The notes under the pieces are model-generated. The model made no database searches. It was not told the DNA's origin and saw only the letters and a program-made list of their open reading frames with translations. From Flavobacterium cutihirudinis (GTDB lineage Bacteria > Bacteroidota > Bacteroidia > Flavobacteriales > Flavobacteriaceae), in assembly GCF_003385895.1 (NCBI RefSeq), contig NZ_QRDQ01000014.1:58148-122147 (forward strand): 64,000 nt of DNA, given 5' to 3'. Position numbers and translations under genes: made by a program. Positions within the stretch are counted from its first letter, which is position 1, and every line of letters starts with the position of its first letter. Shown one piece after another: positions 45,235-53,974 of this stretch.

Positions 45235-45801
45235 ATGAAAAAAATACTTTTAGTAGCTGCTTTTTGCCTTGCAACATCAGCAACAGTACACGCACAATTA
45301 TTAAAATTCGGGGTTAAAGCAGGGGTTAACTTTGCAAGTCAACCAGGTGATGCAACATTAAATGGTGTAGCATTTGACAAAGACGGAATTACAAGTTTTC
45401 ATGCAGGTGTTGTAGCCGAAGTGAAATTATTAGAAAAATTCTCAATTCAGCCAGAGCTTTTGTATTCTACACAAGGAGCAACTTATAAATTTGCAGATGC
45501 TCAGGAAGACTTTAAAAATGAATTAGCATATTTATCAATACCAGTAATGGCAAAAATCTATTTGACAAAATCATTGAGTTTAGAGGCAGGGCCACAAGCT
45601 TCATTTTTATTAAGTCAAAAAAATGACGTAAGATTTGATGATGCGAACACATTTGATTTTGCTCTTAATGCAGGATTAGGATTAAAAATCACGGAAAGCA
45701 TTTTTGTTCAAGGACGTTATAGTCTGGGATTAACTGACGCTTCTTCAAATGCAGATATTAGAAACTCTGTCGTGCAACTTTCTGCTGGATTCATGTTCTA
45801 A
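45235..45801 (+). CDS. Outer-membrane beta-barrel protein (porin family), divergent paralogue
   Basis: A 188-residue exported barrel (signal ending TVHAQ) that shares strand motifs with the minus-strand paralogues: KFGVKAGVNFASQ, IQPELLYSTQGATY, IYLTKSLSLEAGPQASFLLSQK, and the end VQLSAGFMF. It faces the opposite way across a 280-bp gap. The locus therefore holds four small barrels, three of them recognisably of one subfamily. Confidence 0.85.
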   Translation: MKKILLVAAFCLATSATVHAQLLKFGVKAGVNFASQPGDATLNGVAFDKDGITSFHAGVVAEVKLLEKFSIQPELLYSTQGATYKFADAQEDFKNELAYLSIPVMAKIYLTKSLSLEAGPQASFLLSQKNDVRFDDANTFDFALNAGLGLKITESIFVQGRYSLGLTDASSNADIRNSVVQLSAGFMF

Positions 45802-45822
45802 AAGAATATCACATACTTTTAT

Positions 45823-45857
45823 AAAAACCGTTCTATTTATTTAGAACGGTTTTTTTA
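45823..45857 (+). terminator. Terminator of barrel gene 4
   Basis: The hairpin AAACCGTTCTA / TAGAACGGTTT is followed by a T-tract. Confidence 0.85.
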
Positions 45858-45923
45858 TTTTTACAAAGTTCAATATCAAAAATCAGTTGCAATTTCAATA
45901 CTGCAATGTAAATAAATTTAAAT

Positions 45924-46337
45924 ATGAAAATTTGTATTATCAACGGGCCCAATCTTAATCTATTAGGAAAAAGAGAACCCGAAGTTTATGGGAGTCAAAC
46001 TTTTGAAGATTACTTTGAAACGTTGAAAACGAAGTTTCCAAACGTAGAACTCTCCTATTATCAAAGCAATATTGAAGGCGAATTAATTGGTAAAATTCAG
46101 GAAGTTGGTTTTTCATTTGACGGAATTATTTTGAATGCCGGCGCTTATACACATACTTCTATAGGTTTGGGCGACGCGATGAAAGCCGTTACAACTCCAG
46201 TTATTGAAGTACATATTTCAAACACTTATGCAAGAGAAAGCTTCAGACACCAGTCTTATTTGTCTGGGAATGCAAAAGGTGTTATTTTAGGTTTCGGACT
46301 TAAAAGTTATGAGTTGGCGATTCAGTCCTTTTTATAA
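45924..46337 (+). CDS. aroQ: Type II 3-dehydroquinate dehydratase
   Basis: Third step of the shikimate pathway, a cytoplasmic dodecamer. The 137-residue protein has the start IINGPNLNLLGKREPEVYG with the catalytic Tyr near 24, NAGAYTHTSIGLGDA, EVHISNTYARESFRHQSY with the catalytic His, and the GFGLKSYELA end. Length is standard. The rest of the aromatic pathway is not in the window. Confidence 0.95.
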   Translation: MKICIINGPNLNLLGKREPEVYGSQTFEDYFETLKTKFPNVELSYYQSNIEGELIGKIQEVGFSFDGIILNAGAYTHTSIGLGDAMKAVTTPVIEVHISNTYARESFRHQSYLSGNAKGVILGFGLKSYELAIQSFL

Positions 46338-46348
46338 TTAAAATAAAC

Positions 46349-46392
46349 GGCAATAAAGTTGATTTTTTTTAAAGAAATTTGACTTTATTGCC
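46349..46392 (+). terminator. Possible terminator after aroQ
   Basis: The arms GGCAATAAAGT and ACTTTATTGCC form an 11-bp stem around a T-rich loop. The T-tail after it is poor, so this is a weak call. Confidence 0.4.
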
Positions 46393-46465
46393 TTCTCCAC
46401 AATTTAACAAATTATTAATAGGCTCAGATTCAAGTTATTCTATTTTTGTAAGATAAACCACTTAC

Positions 46466-48955
46466 ATGAGAAACTATACTTTACTTGCCTTTCTATTTTT
46501 TTCACTTTCTAGTTTATCACAAATTAAAGGAACAATAACCGATGAAAAAGGGAATCCACTTCCATTTGTCTCCGTTTTTGAAGAGAACACCTATACCGGA
46601 ACCACCTCAAACGAACAAGGAAAATATCAGCTGAATGTAAAAGAGCCCGGCAAAAACAAAATTATTTTTCAATATCTTGGTTTTAAAACTCAAAAACTCA
46701 CTGTAATTCCAGAATCAAAAACGGTAACACTTGACGTCAAAATGCTTGAAGAAAGTTTTGCATTAAATGAAGTTGTAATCGATCCTAAAAATAATCCGGC
46801 AAACGCCATTATAAGAAGTGCTATTGCCAACAAAAAAGAAAATTCAGAAAGAACGGGACGCTACACTGCCGATTTTTATTCCAAAGGGATGTTTAAAATC
46901 AAAGATCTTCCGAAAAAGATTTTAGGTAAAAAAATAGACCTTAGCCCTGAAATGGCATCCAATTTAGATTCGACAGGATCAGGAATTCTATATTTATCAG
47001 AAACTGTTTCAAAAATCTCTTTTGAAAAACCTGATAAATTAAAAGAGAAAATAATCGCCTCAAAAATCTCCGGAAACAATAGAGGTTATAGTTACAATAC
47101 CGCCGCTTTATCGACTTACGATTTCTATGATAACACTTTAGAATTTGATATCAAACTCATCTCTCCTATTGCCGACAATGCATTCAGTTACTATAAGTAC
47201 AAACTTGAAGGGACTTTTTTCGACGACAACAATCATCAAATCAATAAAATTAAAGTAATTCCAAAACGGGATAAAGAACCCGTTTTTGAAGGTTATATTT
47301 ATATTGTCGATGATAGTTTTGCGATTTATGCTATCGATCTCGACATAAAAGGCTACCGAATGAAAAATGAATTTACTGAAGTAATGAACTTAAAACAAAG
47401 CTTCAGCTATAATTCTATCAATAAAATATGGTCAAAAAATGCACAATCACTCGCATTTAATGCCGGTCTTTTTGGAATAAAATTCAATGGAACTTTTAGT
47501 TATGTTTATTCCAATTACGAATTTCCGACTTCTTTTGAGAAGAAAACTTTTGGTAACGAAATAGTTGCTTTTGAACTAAATGCCAATAAAAAAGATGATG
47601 CTTTCTGGAATCAGATTCGTCCAATTCCGCTGACTATCGAAGAAAGTGCTGATTATTCTAAAAAAGACAGCCTCCAGATTATTCGAAAATCCAGAAAATA
47701 CACCGATTCAATTGATGCAAAAAACAACAAGTTTAAAATCTGGGATATTTTAATGGGTTATGATTATAAAAACACTTTCAAAAGTTATTCTTTTAATTAT
47801 CAAGGTTTGCTTAATCTAACTTCTTTGAGTTTTAATACCGTTCAGGGATTCAATTTAGATTCCGGTTTTTCCTTCAGAAAATGGAATGACGAAAAGGGCA
47901 AATCAACCTCAATAAGCACGACATTCAATTATGGTTTTTCAGATGAACGTCTACGTGTCATTGGAGAATTTGAGCATAAATTCAACAACATAAATTATGC
48001 GACACTTTATATTTCAGGAGGAACTAAAACAGCTCAGTTTAATAGTTCAGAACCCATAACTAAATTTGTAAATTCGATAAGTTCTTTGTTTTTTAAAGAC
48101 AATTACATGAAATTATACAATTTGGAGTTTCTACAATTTAATTACGGTCAGGACGTCGCAAACGGAATAAACTTAAACGCAAAACTGGCTTATGAGCAAC
48201 GAAAACCATTATTCAACACGACTGATTATTCTTTCTTTAAACAAGATGATTTTTATTCCTCAAATAATCCACTTGCTCCTAATGACTTTACAACTCCAGC
48301 TTTTGATCAGCACCACTTGTTCAAAACTGCTATAACGGCAAAAGTCAATTTTGGAAACAAATACATTTCAAGACCTGACGGGAGATATAATATTAAAAAT
48401 GAAAAATACCCAACGCTTTACTTCGTTTTTGAAAAAGCCTTTGCCGCAAGCGAGAAAAAATATGAGTTTGAAAGAATCGGAGCTTCTGTTCAATATGATT
48501 TATCTCTCGGAAACAAAGGAATTCTCGGAACAAATTTTAGGGGAGGCAAATTCTTTAATGCAGAAAACATCTCCTTTATAGATTATAGACATTTTAACGG
48601 AAACCAAACTCATATTGGTACAAGCTCGCGTTATTTGAATGTTTTCAATTTAATGCCGTATTACTCCAACAGCACCAATGACAGTTATTTCGAATTACAT
48701 TCTGAATACAACGACACTGGTTTTATTATGAATAAAATTCCGCTTTTAAATCTTTTGAAATCAACTTTGAATCTTGGATTCCATTCTCTCGCAATTCCGG
48801 ACAAAAAACCATATTCCGAATTTACAGTTGGATTAGACAACTTAGGTTTCGGAAAATTCAAATTATTCCGAGTTGATTATGTTCATTCCTATCAAGGCGG
48901 AATTCAGCAAAACGGCGTTGTATTTGGATTGAAGATTTTGAATGTGTTAGATTAA
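46466..48955 (+). CDS. DUF5686 outer-membrane protein with carboxypeptidase-like N-terminal domain
   Basis: An 829-residue exported protein. The signal peptide ends near SSLSQ. A CarboxypepD_reg-like domain (~20-105: IKGTITDEKGNPLPFVSVFEENTYTG) is followed by the long DUF5686 region, with beta-barrel-like strands to the C-terminus. There is no TonB plug, so it is not a receptor. The predicted location is the outer membrane, and the function is unknown. The stop codon runs into the left arm of a 38-bp inverted repeat. Confidence 0.82.
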   Translation: MRNYTLLAFLFFSLSSLSQIKGTITDEKGNPLPFVSVFEENTYTGTTSNEQGKYQLNVKEPGKNKIIFQYLGFKTQKLTVIPESKTVTLDVKMLEESFALNEVVIDPKNNPANAIIRSAIANKKENSERTGRYTADFYSKGMFKIKDLPKKILGKKIDLSPEMASNLDSTGSGILYLSETVSKISFEKPDKLKEKIIASKISGNNRGYSYNTAALSTYDFYDNTLEFDIKLISPIADNAFSYYKYKLEGTFFDDNNHQINKIKVIPKRDKEPVFEGYIYIVDDSFAIYAIDLDIKGYRMKNEFTEVMNLKQSFSYNSINKIWSKNAQSLAFNAGLFGIKFNGTFSYVYSNYEFPTSFEKKTFGNEIVAFELNANKKDDAFWNQIRPIPLTIEESADYSKKDSLQIIRKSRKYTDSIDAKNNKFKIWDILMGYDYKNTFKSYSFNYQGLLNLTSLSFNTVQGFNLDSGFSFRKWNDEKGKSTSISTTFNYGFSDERLRVIGEFEHKFNNINYATLYISGGTKTAQFNSSEPITKFVNSISSLFFKDNYMKLYNLEFLQFNYGQDVANGINLNAKLAYEQRKPLFNTTDYSFFKQDDFYSSNNPLAPNDFTTPAFDQHHLFKTAITAKVNFGNKYISRPDGRYNIKNEKYPTLYFVFEKAFAASEKKYEFERIGASVQYDLSLGNKGILGTNFRGGKFFNAENISFIDYRHFNGNQTHIGTSSRYLNVFNLMPYYSNSTNDSYFELHSEYNDTGFIMNKIPLLNLLKSTLNLGFHSLAIPDKKPYSEFTVGLDNLGFGKFKLFRVDYVHSYQGGIQQNGVVFGLKILNVLD

Positions 48956-49165
48956 GTTACAAAGGTTCAAAGAAACAAAGTAACAAAGGTTTGATTCAAA
49001 GTCGAAATACCTCATGATTCTTGACTTCGCTTGAACTGACAAACATCTCATAAATAAAAATCCGTTTACTCTTAAAGAATAAACGGATTTTTTATTTCAA
49101 TCTTTGACGAAGTTCAGTTTTCAAAAAAAACCTTTGTTACTTTGTTTCTTTGAACCTTTGTAACT
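48955..49165. repeat. 38-bp perfect inverted repeat flanking a terminator
   Basis: Arm 48955-48992 (AGTTACAAAGGTTCAAAGAA...) is the exact reverse complement of 49128-49165. The hairpin at 49056-49093 lies in the middle. The arms touch the stop of the DUF5686 gene and end three bases before the CDF gene, so they fill the convergent junction. Similar GTTACAAAGG tracts appear at 52625-52635. Confidence 0.88.
49056..49093. terminator. Bidirectional terminator
   Basis: The hairpin AAAAATCCGTTTA / TAAACGGATTTTT between convergent genes. Confidence 0.82.
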
Positions 49166-49168
49166 TTC

Positions 49169-50044
49169 TCAATGATAATCATCCGGCTCAATGTGAATTA
49201 GCACATTTCCTAACTGCGGAATCTTTATTTTTAAAGTATCTTGTAACTTATGAGACAAATCATGTCCTTCTTTTACAGAAATTTCGGCAGAAACAATTGC
49301 ATGCAAATCTACATGGTATCGCATTCCTGCTTTTCGTATAAAACATTTTTCTGTTCCCAAGATCCCAGGAACAGTGAGAGCTACAACACGAATTTCCTCT
49401 ACCAAATCGTCATTTAGATTTTCATCCATGATTTCACCAAGTGCAGGTCGGAAGATTTTGTAGCTATTATATAAAATGAAAAATGCTGCAAAAAGTGCTG
49501 CCCAGTCATCTGCAGATTCGTAGCCTTTCCCCATAATCAGAGCAATCGAAATTCCGATAAATGCTGCAACAGAAGTTATAGCGTCACTACGATGATGCCA
49601 TGCATCTGCTGCTAAAGATGAACTATTAGTCTGCTTGCTTCTTTTCATAACTAAACGAAAAGAGTATTCTTTCCAGATAATAATCGCTCCCAAAACATAT
49701 AATGTCCAAGATTTAGGCAAATCATGTGAAGTTCCGATATTAGCAATACTTTCATACCCAATAATAGTAGCGGAAGTGATTAAAAATCCAACTACCAAAA
49801 AGGTAATTAAAGGTTCTGCACGGCCGTGGCCGTAAGGATGATTATCATCTGCAGGTTTATTCGAATATTTTATTCCGAATAAAACCAGACAAGACGAAAA
49901 TATATCCGTGGTTGATTCGATCGCATCGGCAATCAGGGCGTATGAATTGCCAAAAAAACCTGCCAAGCCTTTGATCAAGGCTAAGCAGGTGTTTCCAACT
50001 ATACTAAATATAGTAGCTTTTACAGCTTTTTGTTCATCTGTCAT
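49169..50044 (-). CDS. Cation diffusion facilitator (CDF) metal transporter
   Basis: A 291-residue inner-membrane metal/proton antiporter with about six membrane helices. The metal-site residues lie in ADAIESTTDIFSS and ADAWHHRSDAITS, the HxxxD motif of zinc- or iron-type CDFs. HPYGHGRAEPL is the conserved loop. A cytoplasmic ferredoxin-like tail follows (KAGMRYHVDLHAIVSAEISVKEGHDLSHKLQD, and the end LIHIEPDDYH). The metal is most likely Zn2+, Fe2+ or Mn2+; it cannot be chosen from the motif alone. Confidence 0.9.
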   Translation of the reverse strand: MTDEQKAVKATIFSIVGNTCLALIKGLAGFFGNSYALIADAIESTTDIFSSCLVLFGIKYSNKPADDNHPYGHGRAEPLITFLVVGFLITSATIIGYESIANIGTSHDLPKSWTLYVLGAIIIWKEYSFRLVMKRSKQTNSSSLAADAWHHRSDAITSVAAFIGISIALIMGKGYESADDWAALFAAFFILYNSYKIFRPALGEIMDENLNDDLVEEIRVVALTVPGILGTEKCFIRKAGMRYHVDLHAIVSAEISVKEGHDLSHKLQDTLKIKIPQLGNVLIHIEPDDYH

Positions 50045-50111
50045 GTAGACTATTTTTTTTTCGCAACGAATTCACGAATTAATCAAATTCCTGAATCCGA
50101 TGCTAACTTAT

Positions 50112-51425
50112 TTACGCTCTCACGATTTTTGCGCCGATTGCTCTCAAACGCTCATCAATACGCTCGTATCCACGATCGATTTGCTCGATGTTTTGAATAG
50201 TACTTGTTCCTTTTGCAGAAAGCGCCGCAATCAATAATGAGATTCCCGCACGAATATCAGGAGATGACATTGTAGTTGCTTTCAGTTGAGATTCGAAATT
50301 ATGTCCCATAACCACAGCTCTGTGCGGATCACATAACATAATTTTTGCTCCCATGTCAATTAATTTATCCACGAAGAACAAACGGCTTTCAAACATTTTT
50401 TGGTGAATTAAAACATCGCCTTTTGCCTGTGTTGCCACAACTAAAACAATGCTTAACAAGTCAGGTGTAAATCCTGGCCACGGCGCATCGGCAATTGTTA
50501 AAATAGAACCGTCGATATCTGTTTTTACTTCATATCCGTCTTTGTGAGCCGGAATGTAAATATCGTCGTTGCGTTTTTCGATTGTAATACCTAATTTTCT
50601 GAAAGTATTCGGAATCAAACCTAAGTTTTCCCAACTTACATTTTTGATCGTGATTTCACTTTTTGTCATAGCAGCAAGACCAATCCAAGAACCAATTTCG
50701 ATCATATCTGGTAAAATTCTGTGCTCGCAACCTCCAAGGCTTTCAACACCTTCAATAGTCAATAAGTTAGAACCAACTCCTGTGATTTTTGCTCCCATAG
50801 AGTTCAGCATTTTGCATAATTGCTGTAAGTATGGTTCGCAGGCAGCGTTGTAAACTGTAGTTGTTCCTTTTGCCAAAACTGCAGCCATTACAATATTTGC
50901 CGTTCCAGTTACAGAAGCTTCATCAAGAAGCATATCCGTTCCTGTTAATCCTTCTTTCGGAGATTCTACTCCGTAAAAATGATCTTCTCTGTTGTATCTG
51001 AATTTTGCTCCAAGGTTAATAAAACCTTCAAAGTGAGTATCTAATCTACGACGACCAATTTTATCTCCACCCGGTTTTGGAATATATCCTTTTCCGAAAC
51101 GAGCCAAAAGCGGCCCAACAATCATAATAGAACCACGAAGCGCTCCACCTTCTTTTTTGAAAGCTTCAGTTTCTAAATACCCAACATTAACCTCATCTGC
51201 CTGAAATGTAACAGATCCCGGCTCATTACGTTGAATTTTCACCCCTAAATTCCCCAATAAAGTGATTAATTTATTGATGTCTATAATATCAGGAATGTTA
51301 TTAATTTTCACTTTCTCTCCTGTTAGAAGCACGGCACATAAAATTTGTAGTGCCTCATTTTTTGCTCCTTGCGGAGTGATTTCTCCTTTTAAAGGAGTTC
51401 CTCCTTCGATTTTAAAAATTCCCAT
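50112..51425 (-). CDS. murA: UDP-N-acetylglucosamine 1-carboxyvinyltransferase with Asp in place of the active-site Cys
   Basis: First committed step of peptidoglycan synthesis: transfers enolpyruvyl to UDP-GlcNAc. The 437-residue protein has GAKNEALQ (Lys22) and the EPSP-synthase fold. In the active-site loop GGDKIGRRRLDTH, Asp121 stands where E. coli MurA has Cys115 (GGCTIGARPVD). Cys-to-Asp MurA forms are known to be active and not alkylated by fosfomycin. It follows the DUF493 and DUF4290 genes on the same strand, a recurrent order in Bacteroidota. Confidence 0.95.
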   Translation of the reverse strand: MGIFKIEGGTPLKGEITPQGAKNEALQILCAVLLTGEKVKINNIPDIIDINKLITLLGNLGVKIQRNEPGSVTFQADEVNVGYLETEAFKKEGGALRGSIMIVGPLLARFGKGYIPKPGGDKIGRRRLDTHFEGFINLGAKFRYNREDHFYGVESPKEGLTGTDMLLDEASVTGTANIVMAAVLAKGTTTVYNAACEPYLQQLCKMLNSMGAKITGVGSNLLTIEGVESLGGCEHRILPDMIEIGSWIGLAAMTKSEITIKNVSWENLGLIPNTFRKLGITIEKRNDDIYIPAHKDGYEVKTDIDGSILTIADAPWPGFTPDLLSIVLVVATQAKGDVLIHQKMFESRLFFVDKLIDMGAKIMLCDPHRAVVMGHNFESQLKATTMSSPDIRAGISLLIAALSAKGTSTIQNIEQIDRGYERIDERLRAIGAKIVRA

Positions 51426-51527
51426 AGATTCTTTTTAGGTTCTTCAAAGTTTCTAAGTTTTTGAGATTCTAAGATTCTAAGTAAAAAAAACTTAGTGTCT
51501 TAGTAGCTTAGCATCTTAGTAGCTTTT

Positions 51528-52247
51528 CTATTTTTGATTATTGTTTTTTTGAAAAGGTTTTTTACCACCTTTATTATTGTTTTTGTTGCTCTGAATTTTT
51601 GCCTGCCCTCCAGGAGTTGTTTTATTTGAAACGCGTTTGTTGGTACGCATCAAATCAGTTGTGTTCAAAAGCTCTTCTGTACTTTGCAGTAAGTTGATTT
51701 TTCCTCCTGACAATTCATATAAATGTTCAAAAATCACATCGTCTTTTACTGTGTCTTTATTCCAGCTTAAGAATGATTTTTTCATATGATTGGCAATAAC
51801 CAATACTAAAGCATTTTTCATCTCACCTTCTTCCCATTTATTGGCTACATCAATCATATATTTGATGTTGTTTCCATAAAATCTGTATTTTGGGAAATTC
51901 TGAGGATATTGCAAAGCATCCGGTTTCAACTCCAGCACTTCTCTCGACGGAATTGGATATGGCGATTCAACATTCAATTTGAAATCAGACATAATGAAAA
52001 GCTGATCCCATAATTTATGCTGAAAATCCGGCACATCACGCAAATGAGGATTCAAACTTCCCATAACCTGAATGATATATTTCGCAGCTTTGTTGCGCGT
52101 TTCATCATCTTCGATTGCAGTTGCCTGATCGATCAGTTTTTGCAAATGACGACCGTACTCCGGAATTATTAAACGTTGTCTTTCAGAATTGTATTCTAAG
52201 TTAAAAACAACATCACTTGCGGCTTCTTTTTTATATTTTTCGATCAT
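51528..52247 (-). CDS. DUF4290 protein
   Basis: A 239-residue cytoplasmic protein of the Bacteroidota DUF4290 family. It begins KYKKEAASDVVFNLEYNSERQRLIIPEYGRHLQKLIDQA, is largely helical, and ends in a low-complexity basic Asn/Lys/Gln-rich tail (NKNNNKGGKKPFQKNNNQK), suggestive of nucleic-acid contact. It lies three nt after DUF493 and about 100 nt before murA; that gap holds CTTAG-type repeats. Function unknown. Confidence 0.82.
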   Translation of the reverse strand: MIEKYKKEAASDVVFNLEYNSERQRLIIPEYGRHLQKLIDQATAIEDDETRNKAAKYIIQVMGSLNPHLRDVPDFQHKLWDQLFIMSDFKLNVESPYPIPSREVLELKPDALQYPQNFPKYRFYGNNIKYMIDVANKWEEGEMKNALVLVIANHMKKSFLSWNKDTVKDDVIFEHLYELSGGKINLLQSTEELLNTTDLMRTNKRVSNKTTPGGQAKIQSNKNNNKGGKKPFQKNNNQK

Positions 52248-52250
52248 AAG

Positions 52251-52547
52251 TTATAATGAAACTATACCTTCAATTGTAGAAACTTCTTTGTATTTGCCAA
52301 TTACCTCGTCAGAACTGTGCATGGTAACATCAACAGAAACGCTTGTAAACTTTCCTGTTTTAGATTTCGTAGTTTTAATAACTGCCCCCATACTATCAAA
52401 AGCTTTTTCGACACGCTCCACATTATCTGCTACAGAAGGCACAATAAACTTGTACAAATATTCTGCTGGCCAAGTGTTTGCGTTATCTAATTCAACTTTT
52501 AATCTTTCGTAAAATTCGGCTGTATTTTTTTCTTTATCGTTCTCCAT
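52251..52547 (-). CDS. DUF493 (YbeD-like) protein
   Basis: A 98-residue ferredoxin-like small protein of the DUF493/YbeD family (FYERLKVELDNANTWPAEYLYKFIVP, and the C-terminal TSVSVDVTMHSSDEVIGKYKEVSTIEGI). YbeD members are thought to be small regulatory proteins; the role here is unknown. It leads the DUF493-DUF4290-murA group and has a TATATTTG box on the minus strand at 52567-52574. Confidence 0.85.
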   Translation of the reverse strand: MENDKEKNTAEFYERLKVELDNANTWPAEYLYKFIVPSVADNVERVEKAFDSMGAVIKTTKSKTGKFTSVSVDVTMHSSDEVIGKYKEVSTIEGIVSL

Positions 52548-52566
52548 TCGTAATTAAAAATAAACG

Positions 52567-52574
52567 CAAATATA
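52567..52574 (-). promoter_or_regulatory. -7 box of the DUF493-DUF4290-murA group
   Basis: TATATTTG on the minus strand, 19 nt before the DUF493 start. Confidence 0.5.
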
Positions 52575-52763
52575 CGCTTTTGAATTTAGATTTTTTAGAT
52601 TTTTTATTTTGAAAAAAGGTGCAAAGTTACAAAGGCTTAAAGGTGCAAAGAAAAAAGCTTTAGAAGATTATTTCTTTGTAAATTTTACTCTTATATTTGA
52701 GAAAATAATCTGCTAAAATCTCTCGAAAAGTTTATCTACGAGCAAATATACAGCGTACTTTTT

Positions 52764-52863
52764 GTCATTTCGACGAAGGAGAAATCTTCGCAAGTAACTC
52801 CTCACAGAATTTCACCAATCTTTGTCGAGCTTCTCGTGAAAATTTCTCCTTCGTCGAAATGAC
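52764..52863. repeat. 100-bp palindromic element, GTCATTTCGA family, copy 2
   Basis: It has 22-bp perfect terminal inverted repeats starting GTCATTTCGACGAAGGAGAA, and inner segments CTTCGCAAGTAACTCCTCA and CCAATCTTTGTCGAG shared with copy 1 at 17641-17740. Both copies are exactly 100 bp. The remaining gap (52548-52919) holds other TTACAAAGG and TTTGCGA tracts and no gene. Confidence 0.82.
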
Positions 52864-52919
52864 AATATTGCGAAAAAACTTTGCGACTTCGTGTCTTTGC
52901 GAGATTAAAACACATTACA

Positions 52920-53831
52920 ATGAAAAAACTTCTTTTATTTCTTTTCGTCCTTCTATTTAACAATATTCAGGCGCAAGAAATCAAAACCTTAACTTATTTT
53001 CAAAACGATACCCTAAAACTTGATTTGGATTTATATCTGCCAAAGAAAAAATCTAACGAGAAAATTCCATTGATTATGTTTGCTTTTGGCGGTGGTTTTT
53101 CTGGCGGAGAACGCACTAGCGAAAAAGAATTCGGAAAATTCATGGCCGAAAACGGTTATGCAGTCGCAAGCATTTCGTACAGCCTTTATATGAAAGGAAA
53201 GGATTTTGGTTGCAAAGGTACTTTAACAGAAAAAATAAAAGCGATTCAAATTGGCGTAAGCGATATGTGGCAAGCAACTTCATTTCTAATTGAAAATGCA
53301 AATAAATACAATCTTGATACTTCAAAAATCTTTATTTCGGGGATTAGCGCCGGTGCCGAAATTGGTTTTCACGCTTCTTTTTGGGATTATAAACTGATGA
53401 ATTTATACAAAAGTAATCTGCCAGAAAATTTCAAATACAAAGGATTCATTGGCGGTTCCGGAGCAATTCAGGATATTAATCTGATTACGAAAGAAAAAGC
53501 AATTCCGATGTTATTGGCGCATGGTAGCAATGATGATACGGTTCCGTATAGTGCAGGTTCGCATCGTTCCTGCCCAACAAATGCTTCGGGCTGGCTAATT
53601 CTTTTTGGCTCTTACGCGGTTTACAATCAGATGAAAGAGCTACATAAAGATATAGAGCTAATTACTTTTTGCGGAGGCGGACACGAATTCTCCGGTTATC
53701 TTTTTCATGACGGACAACAATATGTTTTGGATTTTGTGAATGATGTTTTGAAAGGAAAGAAATTCGAATCGCATTTGATTGTTCCATCGAAAAAAGAAAA
53801 AGGTTCTGATAAATATTTGTTTTGTGATTAA
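52920..53831 (+). CDS. Secreted alpha/beta hydrolase (esterase/acetyl-xylan-esterase-like)
   Basis: About 303 residues from the ATG at 52920; a TTG-initiated frame from 52881 overlaps repeat sequence and is less likely. Signal peptide MKKLLLFLFVLLFNNIQAQ. The fold shows the oxyanion GGGFSGG, the nucleophile in SGISAGAEIG, the acid in HGSNDDTVPYS and the His in GGGHEF, so the triad is complete. A carboxylesterase-type activity in the periplasm is likely; the substrate is unknown. Confidence 0.82.
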   Translation: MKKLLLFLFVLLFNNIQAQEIKTLTYFQNDTLKLDLDLYLPKKKSNEKIPLIMFAFGGGFSGGERTSEKEFGKFMAENGYAVASISYSLYMKGKDFGCKGTLTEKIKAIQIGVSDMWQATSFLIENANKYNLDTSKIFISGISAGAEIGFHASFWDYKLMNLYKSNLPENFKYKGFIGGSGAIQDINLITKEKAIPMLLAHGSNDDTVPYSAGSHRSCPTNASGWLILFGSYAVYNQMKELHKDIELITFCGGGHEFSGYLFHDGQQYVLDFVNDVLKGKKFESHLIVPSKKEKGSDKYLFCD

Positions 53832-53864
53832 AAAACTTGACCAAACCGAAATTCCATTATTACC

Positions 53865-53974
53865 TAAACTGGACTGAAGTCCAGCCCTACAATATGTAGC
53901 GAGCCTTTGGCTCTTTTCATTTAGTTCCGGAGGAACAATCTCTATTGTAGAGCTGGACTTCAGTCCAGTTTATT
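53865..53974. repeat. 110-bp palindromic element, GGACTGAAGTCC family, copy 2
   Basis: Ends as in copy 1 (24320-24427), with mismatches near AGCCC/GAGCT. The inner hairpins GAGCCTTTGGCTC and GTTCCGGAGGAAC are kept. It lies between two same-strand genes. Confidence 0.85.

Noticed and set aside
46466..48955. TonB-dependent receptor
   Set aside because: It shares the carboxypeptidase-like N-terminal domain, but no plug domain follows; the body matches DUF5686.
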